Shown here piece after piece: positions 6,616 through 13,480 of a stretch of DNA of 24,895 nucleotides. Source of the DNA: DUSC01 sp964371125 (GTDB taxonomy: Bacteria > Pseudomonadota > Alphaproteobacteria > Rhizobiales > Rhizobiaceae); contig CAYJMY010000053.1 of the NCBI GenBank assembly GCA_964371125.1, positions 1-24,895 of the forward strand, given 5' to 3'. The position numbers and the translations under genes are program-made. The notes under the pieces were generated by a model. The model saw only the letters and a list, made by a program, of their open reading frames with translations, was not told the origin of the DNA and ran no database searches. Positions within the stretch are counted from its first letter, which is position 1, and each line of letters begins with the position of its first letter.

Positions 6616-8520
6616 ATGAAAACCTCGATCGCAACCGTCTCAATCAGCGGCGACCTACGCGAGAAACTCGCCGCGATCGCCGCCGCCGGCTTCGACGGGG
6701 TGGAGATCTTCGAGCAGGACTTCCTCGCCTTCGACGGCGCGCCGGCCGAGGTCGGGAGAATGGTCCGCGACCACGGACTCGAGATCACGCTGTTCCAGCC
6801 CTTCCGCGATTTCGAAGGGCTGCCCGAGCCGCAACGCGGCCGTGCATTCGAGCGGGCAAGGCGCAAGTTCGATCTGATGAACCAGCTCGGCACGGACCTG
6901 ATGCTGGTCTGTTCCAGCGTCGCGCCCGCCGCACTGGGCGGCATCGACCGCGCGGCGGGCGATTTCCGCCAGCTCGGCGACATCGCCAGGGAGCACGGCG
7001 TACGTGTCGGCTACGAGGCGCTGGCATGGGGACGCCATGTCAGCGACCACCGCGACGCTTGGGAGGTCGTCCGCCGCGCCGATCGCGCCAATGTCGGCCT
7101 GATCCTCGACTCGTTCCACACCCTGGCGCGCGGCATCGACGTCGAGACCATTCGCGCCATCCCAGGCGATCGCATCTTCATCGTGCAGCTCGCCGACGCG
7201 CCAAAGATCGACATGGACCTGCTGTACTGGTCGCGCCACTTCCGCAACATGCCGGGCGAAGGCGACCTCGACGTCGTGGGCTTCATGCGCGCGGTGGCCG
7301 CGACCGGCTATGACGGGCCGCTGTCGCTGGAGATATTCAACGACCAGTTTCGCGGCGGCTCGCCGCGCTCCATCGCGGTGGACGGCCGCCGTTCGCTGAT
7401 CAACCTCATGGACCACGTCCGCCGCGCCGAACCGGCGCTGGCGATCCCCGTGCCCGACATGCCCGACCGCATCGCGGTGTCAGGCGTCGAGTTCATCGAG
7501 TTCGCCGCCACCGAGCACGAGGTCGAGGACCTCGGCGCCCTGCTCGTCACGATGGGCTTCTCGCCGGCGGCGCGCCACCGCAACCGCGACGTGACCGTGT
7601 GGAGACAAGGTGTCGGGCGGGGCATCAACCTCGTCGTCAACACCAGCCAGGAGGGTTTTGCCCACTCGTCCTATCTGGTGCACGGCACCAACGCCTACGC
7701 GCTGGGCCTGCGCGTGGCCGACGCGGCGGCGACCGTTGCCCGCGCCCGCGCGCTCGGCGCCGAGATCTTCGCCGAGACCCGCGGGCCGGGCGAACTCGCG
7801 ATCCCGGCCATACGCGGCGTCGGCGGCGGCGTCATCTACTTCATCGACGGGCCGTTGGCGAAAGTCTGGGACGTCGAGTTCGAGCCGGTCGCAGGATCCG
7901 CCGGGAGCGCCGGCCTGGTCGCGATCGATCACGTCGCGCAGACCATGAACTACGAGGAGATGCTGACCTGGCTGCTGTTCTATACGGCGATCTTCCGCAC
8001 GACGAAGTCGCCGATGGTCGACGTCGTCGACCCGGCCGGGCTCGTGCGCAGCCAGGTCGTGGAAAGCGCGGCGGTTCGCGACGGAGCGGATGGGCTGCGC
8101 CTGACGCTCAACGGGGCGGAGAACCGCCGCACGCTGGCCGGCCATTTCATCGCCGAGAGCTTCGGCTCGACGGTGCAGCACGTCGCCTTCGCCACTTCCG
8201 ACATCGTCGCCACTGCCGAGCGGCTGGCTGCCCTTGGCTTCCGGCCGCTGGAGATCACGCCGAACTACTATGACGACCTGGAAGCCCGCTTCGGCCTCGA
8301 CCCCGAGCTGACGGAGCGCCTGCGCCGGTCCAACATACTCTACGACCGCGACGAGGGCGGCGAGTTCTTCCAGCTCTACAGCCAGAATTATGGCGAAGGT
8401 TTCTTCTTCGAGATCGTCGAGCGGCGCGGCGGCTACCGCGGCTATGGCGGGCCGAACGCCCCGTTCCGCATCGCCGCCCAGAAACGCGCAATCAGGCCCA
8501 AGGGCATGCCGCGCGTCTGA
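6616..8520 (+). CDS. quiC1: 3-Dehydroshikimate dehydratase, two-domain QuiC1/QsuB type
   Basis: A 634-aa enzyme predicted to convert 3-dehydroshikimate to protocatechuate, the entry to the beta-ketoadipate pathway. Residues 1-265 are a sugar-phosphate-isomerase-like TIM barrel. Its metal site is complete: Glu134 (GYEAL), Asp165 (LDSFH), Gln191 (QLAD) and Glu239 (SLEI), with His168 nearby. Residues about 285-620 are a 4-hydroxyphenylpyruvate-dioxygenase-like (VOC) domain that keeps a His-His-Glu triad: His439 (IDHV), His522 (QHVAF) and Glu599 (FFFEIVE). This fusion and length match Pseudomonas QuiC1 and Corynebacterium QsuB. In that family the barrel domain does the dehydration, and the role of the VOC domain is unclear. 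It is the last gene of the operon. Databases often call it a bifunctional sugar phosphate isomerase/HPPD protein. Confidence 0.93.
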   Translation: MKTSIATVSISGDLREKLAAIAAAGFDGVEIFEQDFLAFDGAPAEVGRMVRDHGLEITLFQPFRDFEGLPEPQRGRAFERARRKFDLMNQLGTDLMLVCSSVAPAALGGIDRAAGDFRQLGDIAREHGVRVGYEALAWGRHVSDHRDAWEVVRRADRANVGLILDSFHTLARGIDVETIRAIPGDRIFIVQLADAPKIDMDLLYWSRHFRNMPGEGDLDVVGFMRAVAATGYDGPLSLEIFNDQFRGGSPRSIAVDGRRSLINLMDHVRRAEPALAIPVPDMPDRIAVSGVEFIEFAATEHEVEDLGALLVTMGFSPAARHRNRDVTVWRQGVGRGINLVVNTSQEGFAHSSYLVHGTNAYALGLRVADAAATVARARALGAEIFAETRGPGELAIPAIRGVGGGVIYFIDGPLAKVWDVEFEPVAGSAGSAGLVAIDHVAQTMNYEEMLTWLLFYTAIFRTTKSPMVDVVDPAGLVRSQVVESAAVRDGADGLRLTLNGAENRRTLAGHFIAESFGSTVQHVAFATSDIVATAERLAALGFRPLEITPNYYDDLEARFGLDPELTERLRRSNILYDRDEGGEFFQLYSQNYGEGFFFEIVERRGGYRGYGGPNAPFRIAAQKRAIRPKGMPRV

Positions 8521-8623
8521 GCCGCTCCCCGAGCGTCGGACGGATTTCTGGTTCGTACGAGCGACGCTGCGCGCCGGTTGATCGGTTTCGATGGTGTCGA
8601 AGCTGTGGTCGCGTCACTTTGCA

Positions 8624-8648
8624 GGCCTTCGACAGTTTCCCGAAGGCC
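8624..8648. repeat. Perfect inverted repeat between quiC1 and the kdp operon
   Basis: GGCCTTCG (8624-8631) and CGAAGGCC (8641-8648) form an 8-bp perfect stem with a 9-base loop, about 100 bp after the quiC1 stop. There is no T-run. It may be the 3' hairpin of the catabolic operon transcript or a protein-binding site. A smaller repeat, TTCGA/TCGAA, lies at 8587-8601. The rest of the gap from 8521 to 8688 shows nothing recognisable. Confidence 0.4.
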
Positions 8649-8688
8649 GTCGTTCAGGACGTGCCCAACGGACTTCTTCTGCCGGGGG

Positions 8689-8755
8689 TTTATGCTCCGT
8701 TTATGCGCGTGGGGAAAATCCCACATCGCTCGTTGATGCGGGCCGGATGTAGATA
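8689..8755 (+). promoter_or_regulatory. Candidate KdpE box and kdp promoter
   Basis: The direct repeat TTTATG-N5-TTTATG (8689-8705) has the 6-bp half-site and 11-bp period typical of OmpR-family regulators. It resembles the E. coli KdpE site TTTATA-N5-TTTACA. A -10-like TAGATA lies at 8750-8755. If transcription starts near 8762, the box would lie at about -73 to -57, close to the E. coli spacing. No good -35 is seen, consistent with an activator-dependent promoter. A short palindrome GTGGG/CCCAC (8709-8724) sits between them. The leader to the first ORF would be about 150 nt. Confidence 0.5.
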
Positions 8756-8912
8756 GGGCGCGCCTGAAACAAGCGAGCGCATCCATGCTCCACTTCTCTT
8801 CCCAGGGGTCATCGAAACAGGGCAACTGCTCGCGCATGCGGCCCTTGACGCAACACAATGCGTCGGGGGCGTCGCCCCGCGACATTCCCTTCTCCGCACC
8901 AGGGAGTTCCCC

Positions 8913-8996
8913 ATGCTCGACATCCTCTATATCGCACTTGCCGTCGGCTTCTTCGTAGCCGCGGCCGCCTCCGTCCGTTTGCTCGAACGACTCTGA
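8913..8996 (+). CDS. Small 27-aa single-span membrane protein upstream of kdpF
   Basis: Encodes MLDILYIALAVGFFVAAAAS followed by VRLLERL: one hydrophobic helix with a charged C-terminal tail. A good AGGGAG lies 6 bases before the ATG, and kdpF follows after 8 bases. The size and topology mimic KdpF, but the sequence differs from KdpF, which is encoded separately just downstream. I recall similar unnamed peptides next to kdpF in other high-GC bacteria but cannot verify this here. It may be an accessory subunit or stabiliser of the KdpFABC complex, or a regulatory leader peptide. Confidence 0.65.
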   Translation: MLDILYIALAVGFFVAAAASVRLLERL

Positions 8997-9004
8997 GGCC
9001 CGCC

Positions 9005-9094
9005 ATGTCATTCGACCTGATCGTCGGCGGCGCGGTCGCCGTTCTGCTCCTCGTCTATCTCGCCTACGCACTGGCCCGGCCCGAGCGGTTCTGA
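9005..9094 (+). CDS. kdpF: K+-transporting ATPase subunit KdpF
   Basis: A 29-aa single-span peptide beginning MSFDLIVGGAVAVLLLVYLA and ending ALARPERF. The family has this size and the typical ending LxRPExF. KdpF sits at the edge of the KdpFABC complex in the inner membrane and stabilises it. The gene lies 8 bases after a 27-aa membrane ORF and 21 bases before kdpA. Confidence 0.9.
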   Translation: MSFDLIVGGAVAVLLLVYLAYALARPERF

Positions 9095-9115
9095 CCGGTC
9101 GCAAGGAATCGTCTC

Positions 9116-10822
9116 ATGGCACCCGACATCCTCCAGTTCATTCTCTACGCGGCGCTCGTCACCGCGCTCGCCTGGCCGCTCGGCCTCTATCTTGCCCGCG
9201 TTTACGAGGGCGGCGGCACCTGGCTATCGCCCGTCCTCGCCCCCGTCGAGCGCGCCTTCTATGCGCTTGCCGGCATCAAGCCCGAACAGGGGCAGCACTG
9301 GACGCGCTATGCGCTCTCAGTGCTCGCCTTCAGCCTCGCCTCCTGGGCGCTGCTCTACGCGATCCTGCGCCTCCAGCACCTGCTGCCGTTCAATCCGGCA
9401 GAGCTCGGGCCGCTGTCGCCGGATCTCGCCTTCAACACGGCCGTGTCCTTCACGACCAACACCAACTGGCAGGCTTATGGCGGCGAGACGACCATGTCGT
9501 ATCTCAGCCAGATGACTGGCCTGACGGTGCAGAATTTCGTCTCCGCAGGCGCCGGCATGGCGGTGTGCGCCGCGATTGTCCGCGGCTTCTTCGCCCGCGA
9601 GCAGAAGGCGCTCGGCAATTTCTGGGTCGACCTGACCCGCTCGGTCCTCTACGTGCTCCTGCCGATGTCGATTCTGCTGACGCTGTTCCTCGTCTGGCAG
9701 GGCGTGCCGCAGAATCTGATGGCCTATGTCTCCGCGACCACCGTCGAAGGCGCGCAGCAGACCATAGCGCAGGGACCGGCGGCCTCGCAGATCGCCATCA
9801 AGCAGCTCGGCACCAATGGGGGCGGCTTCTGGAACGCGAATTCCGCTGTTCCCTACGAGAACCCGACGCCGCTCTCGAACCTCGTCGAGATGATCTCGAT
9901 CCTGCTGATCCCCGCGGCCTTCTGCTTCATGTTCGGGAAGATGGTAAAGGACTCACGCCAGGGCGTGGCCATCTTCGCCGTTATGGGGATCCTGTTTCTC
10001 GGTGCCCTGGCGCTCACCTACGGTTCCGAGGTGTCCGGCAACCCGGCCTTCGCTTCGCTGCCCGTCGAGCAGTCGGCCGGCAACATGGAAGGCAAGGAAG
10101 TCCGTTTCGGCGTCGGCAATTCCGCGCTGTGGGCGACCGCGACGACCGCGGCATCCAACGGTTCGGTCAACGCCATGCACGACAGCTTCATGCCGCTCGG
10201 CGCGCTCGCCCCGATGCTGCTGATGCAGATCGGCGAGGTCGTCTTCGGCGGCGTCGGCTCCGGCTTCTACGGCATGTTGTCCTTCGTCGTGCTCACCGTC
10301 TTCCTCGCGGGCCTGATGGTCGGCCGCACCCCGGAATATCTCGGCAAGAAGATCGAGGCGCGCGAGGTCAAGCTCTCCGTCATCGCCTTCCTGGTCATGC
10401 CGCTCGGCGTGCTGGGGCTCGGGGCGCTCGCCGCCGTGCTGCCGATCTCGCTGTCGTCGCTCCAGGACGCGGGTCCGCACGGCCTGTCGGAGATCCTCTA
10501 CGCCTACTCGTCGGCGACCGGCAACAACGGCTCGGCCTTCGCCGGATTCGGCGCCAACGTGCCCTATCACAACACCATGCAGGGCATCGCCATGCTACTC
10601 GGCCGCTTCGTCTACATCGTGCCGATGCTGGCCGTCGCCGGCTCGCTGGCGGCGAAGAAGTCCGCACCCGCGTCCAGCGGCACGTTCCCGACCCACGGGC
10701 CGCTCTTCGTCACACTGCTCGTCGCCGTGATCTTCATTCTCGGCGGACTGACCTTCTTCCCGGCGCTGGCGCTGGGTCCGATCGCCGAGCACGTCTCCAT
10801 GCTCGGCGGACAATCCTTCTGA
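9116..10822 (+). CDS. kdpA: K+-transporting ATPase subunit KdpA
   Basis: A 568-aa polytopic inner-membrane protein, slightly longer than the 557 aa of E. coli. It is the potassium-selective channel-like subunit of the high-affinity Kdp pump. Pore-loop signatures are visible: FNTAVSFTTNTNWQAYGGE, KQLGTNGGGFWNANSAVPYENPTP, GSGFYGMLSFVVLTVFLAGLMVGRTPEYLGKKIEAREVK and YAYSSATGNNGSAFAGF, corresponding to the repeated selectivity-filter segments. The start at 9116 is 21 bases after kdpF with an AAGGAA site upstream. kdpB follows after 24 bases. Confidence 0.98.
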   Translation: MAPDILQFILYAALVTALAWPLGLYLARVYEGGGTWLSPVLAPVERAFYALAGIKPEQGQHWTRYALSVLAFSLASWALLYAILRLQHLLPFNPAELGPLSPDLAFNTAVSFTTNTNWQAYGGETTMSYLSQMTGLTVQNFVSAGAGMAVCAAIVRGFFAREQKALGNFWVDLTRSVLYVLLPMSILLTLFLVWQGVPQNLMAYVSATTVEGAQQTIAQGPAASQIAIKQLGTNGGGFWNANSAVPYENPTPLSNLVEMISILLIPAAFCFMFGKMVKDSRQGVAIFAVMGILFLGALALTYGSEVSGNPAFASLPVEQSAGNMEGKEVRFGVGNSALWATATTAASNGSVNAMHDSFMPLGALAPMLLMQIGEVVFGGVGSGFYGMLSFVVLTVFLAGLMVGRTPEYLGKKIEAREVKLSVIAFLVMPLGVLGLGALAAVLPISLSSLQDAGPHGLSEILYAYSSATGNNGSAFAGFGANVPYHNTMQGIAMLLGRFVYIVPMLAVAGSLAAKKSAPASSGTFPTHGPLFVTLLVAVIFILGGLTFFPALALGPIAEHVSMLGGQSF

Positions 10823-10846
10823 AAAGAAGCCTTCTGAGGCATTTCC

Positions 10847-12883
10847 ATGCGCAAGAAACCCAACATCTCCCTCTTCGACTGGCGCGTCACCGGTCCGGCG
10901 CTCACAGCCGCGCTCGCCAAGCTCGACCCACGTTTCATGGCGAAGAATCCCGTCATGTTCGTCACCGAGGTCGTGGCGGCACTGTCGACGCTGCTGTTCA
11001 TCCGTGATCTCTTCCTCGGCGCCGACACCGTCGCTGTTGTCGGACAGATCGCGGCGTGGCTCTGGTTCACCGTCTACTTCGCCAATTTCGCCGAAGCGAT
11101 GGCCGAAGGCCGCGGCAAGGCCCGGGCCGACACGCTGCGCGCCACCCAGTCCGAGACCCCGGCGCGCAAGCTCGCCTCGATAACGGCGGAAACGCATGAA
11201 ACCGTTTCGAGCCGCTCCCTCAAGCCCGGAGACCTCGTCCTGGTGAAAGTCGACGACATCGTGCCGGCCGACGGCGAGATCATGGAAGGCATCGCTTCCG
11301 TCGACGAGAGCGCGATCACCGGCGAATCCGCTCCCGTCATCCGCGAGGCCGGCGGCGACCGCTCGGCCGTCACCGGCGGCACGCGCGTCGTGTCGGACTG
11401 GATCAAGGTGAAGGTGACCTCCAGGCCCGGCGAGAGCTTCCTCGACCGCATGATCGCGATGGTGGAGGGCGCGGAACGGCAGAAGACCCCCAACGAGATC
11501 GCGCTCAACATACTGCTCGCCGGCATGACGATCATCTTCCTGATCGTGGTCGTCACGCTCGAGCCGTTCGTCATGTATTCCGGCGCGGTCGTTTCGGTCG
11601 TCTTCCTGATCGCCCTGCTGGTGACGCTGATCCCGACCACCATCGGCGGCCTCCTCTCGGCCATCGGTATCGCCGGCATGGACCGGCTGGTGAAGTCGAA
11701 CGTCATCGCCAAGTCCGGCCGGGCGGTGGAGGCGGCCGGTGACGTCGACGTCCTCCTCCTCGACAAGACGGGCACCATCACCTACGGCGCGCGGCAGGCC
11801 GATGCGTTCGAGACCCTGCCGGGGATATCGCGGAACGAGATGGCCGAGGCCGCCTTGCTTGCCTCGCTCGCCGACGAGACTCCCGAAGGCCGGTCGATCG
11901 TCGATTTCGCCCGCAAGCAGGTCGGCAGGGCGTTCGATGGGTCCGACGCCGTCGCCGACGCAATCCCCTTCTCGGCCAACACCCGCATCTCCGGCGCCGA
12001 CCTGAAGGACGGTGTCCGGCTCCGCAAGGGCGCTGCCGATGCCATCCTCGCCTGGTGCGGGATCCTCGCGACGCCGGAACTCCGTTCGGTGGTCGAAGGT
12101 ATCGCCAAGTCCGGCGGCACGCCTCTCCTCGTCGCCCGCGACAAGGCGGTGCTCGGGGTCATTCACCTGAAGGACATCGTCAAGCCCGGCATTCGCGAGC
12201 GTTTCGCCGAGCTGCGCCGCATGGGCGTTCGTACGGTGATGATCACCGGCGACAATCCCCTGACGGCCGCGGCGATCGCGGCGGAAGCTGGCGTCGACGA
12301 CTTCCTCGCCGAAGCCACGCCGGAAAAGAAGCTCGAACTGATCCGCAAGGAGCAGGCGCTGGGCAAGCTGGTCGCCATGTGCGGCGACGGCTCGAACGAC
12401 GCCCCTGCGCTTGCCCAGGCCGACGTCGGCGTCGCCATGAACACGGGCACTCCGGCCGCCAAGGAAGCGGGCAACCTGATCGACCTCGACTCGGACCCGA
12501 CCAAGCTCATCGAGATCGTTTTGGTCGGCAAGCAACTGCTGATCAGTCGCGGCTCGCTGACGACCTTCTCGCTCGCCAACGACGTGGCGAAATACTTCGC
12601 CATCCTGCCTGCGCTCTTCGTCACCGCCTATCCGGCGCTCGACACACTCAACATCATGCGCCTCGGCAGCCCGGGCAGCGCGATCCTGTCGGCCGTCATC
12701 TTCAACGCTCTGATCATCATCGCGTTGATCCCGCTGGCGCTGAGAGGCGTGAAATACCAGCCTGCCACGGCAGCGAGCCTCTTGCGCCGCAACCTTCTGA
12801 TCTATGGTCTTGGCGGGCTGATCGTTCCCTTCGTCGGCATCAAGGCGATCGACCTGATTGTCAACGCCGCCGGCATCGCATGA
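10847..12883 (+). CDS. kdpB: K+-transporting P-type ATPase subunit KdpB
   Basis: A 678-aa P-type ATPase that hydrolyses ATP to drive K+ uptake through KdpA. The actuator-domain motif TGES is at residues 158-161; its Ser161 corresponds to the serine whose phosphorylation inhibits the E. coli pump. The phosphorylated aspartate is Asp306 in DKTGT (306-310). The hinge motif GDGSNDAPALAQADVG is intact, as are the membrane helices before and after the catalytic domains. Length is normal (E. coli 682). It starts 24 bases after kdpA and ends 9 bases before kdpC. Confidence 0.98.
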   Translation: MRKKPNISLFDWRVTGPALTAALAKLDPRFMAKNPVMFVTEVVAALSTLLFIRDLFLGADTVAVVGQIAAWLWFTVYFANFAEAMAEGRGKARADTLRATQSETPARKLASITAETHETVSSRSLKPGDLVLVKVDDIVPADGEIMEGIASVDESAITGESAPVIREAGGDRSAVTGGTRVVSDWIKVKVTSRPGESFLDRMIAMVEGAERQKTPNEIALNILLAGMTIIFLIVVVTLEPFVMYSGAVVSVVFLIALLVTLIPTTIGGLLSAIGIAGMDRLVKSNVIAKSGRAVEAAGDVDVLLLDKTGTITYGARQADAFETLPGISRNEMAEAALLASLADETPEGRSIVDFARKQVGRAFDGSDAVADAIPFSANTRISGADLKDGVRLRKGAADAILAWCGILATPELRSVVEGIAKSGGTPLLVARDKAVLGVIHLKDIVKPGIRERFAELRRMGVRTVMITGDNPLTAAAIAAEAGVDDFLAEATPEKKLELIRKEQALGKLVAMCGDGSNDAPALAQADVGVAMNTGTPAAKEAGNLIDLDSDPTKLIEIVLVGKQLLISRGSLTTFSLANDVAKYFAILPALFVTAYPALDTLNIMRLGSPGSAILSAVIFNALIIIALIPLALRGVKYQPATAASLLRRNLLIYGLGGLIVPFVGIKAIDLIVNAAGIA

Positions 12884-12892
12884 GGTGAAGCC

Positions 12893-13480
12893 ATGATTTC
12901 CGAACTCAGACCCGCGCTGGTCATGCTCGTCCTGTTCACGGCCCTGACCGGGGTGGCCTACCCGCTCGCCATGACGGGCGCGGCCCAGGTCCTCTTTCCC
13001 GCGCAGGCTAACGGCAGTCTGATCGAACGCAACGGGCAGGTGGTCGGCTCGTCGCTGATCGGCCAGGCATTCCGGGGCGAAGCCTATTTCCACGGCCGTC
13101 CGTCTGCCGCAGGTAGCGATGGCTACGACGCCGCCTCGACCGGCGGCAGCAATCTCGGCCCGACCTCGAAAGCGCTGATCGACCGGGTTGCAGCCGATGC
13201 GGAACGCATCAGCAGGGCCAATGGCGGCGCTCGTGTACCGGTGGATCTCGTCACCGCGTCGGGCTCCGGCCTCGACCCGCACATCTCGCCGGAGGCAGCG
13301 TATCTCCAGGTCGGACGTGTCGCCGCCGCGCGTGGCGCAGACGTCTCGGCTGTCCGCGCGCTGGTCGACGGGAACAGGGAGGGCCGGACCCTTGGTCTCC
13401 TCGGCGAACCTCGTGTCAATGTGCTCCGGCTGAACCTCACCCTCGACGAGCAGTTTCCGGCCCCGTCCGCAGTACAATGA
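12893..13480 (+). CDS. kdpC: K+-transporting ATPase subunit KdpC
   Basis: A 195-aa protein with one N-terminal membrane helix (LVMLVLFTALTGVAYPLAMT) and a periplasmic domain. It has the KdpC motifs LIGQAFRGEAYFHGRPSA, GGSNLGPTSKAL, VTASGSGLDPHISPEAA and VNVLRLNLTLD. KdpC is an accessory subunit of the pump and is needed for assembly and affinity. GAGGTGAAG precedes the ATG. The stop overlaps the kdpD start as ATGA, coupling the pump to its sensor kinase. Confidence 0.97.
   Translation: MISELRPALVMLVLFTALTGVAYPLAMTGAAQVLFPAQANGSLIERNGQVVGSSLIGQAFRGEAYFHGRPSAAGSDGYDAASTGGSNLGPTSKALIDRVAADAERISRANGGARVPVDLVTASGSGLDPHISPEAAYLQVGRVAAARGADVSAVRALVDGNREGRTLGLLGEPRVNVLRLNLTLDEQFPAPSAVQ

Noticed and set aside
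8762..8912. Known K+ or c-di-AMP riboswitch before the kdp operon
   Set aside because: I could not find the conserved core of any riboswitch class I know; only short GC hairpins are present.
8442..9104. Minus-strand frame covering the quiC1-kdp gap
   Set aside because: No ribosome site or recognisable sequence. It overlaps the KdpE box, the 27-aa ORF and kdpF on the other strand.
10595..13477. 960-codon open frame on the minus strand opposite kdpABC
   Set aside because: It is a GC-codon-bias shadow of clear kdp genes, with Asp/Arg/His-rich nonsense translation and no family resemblance.
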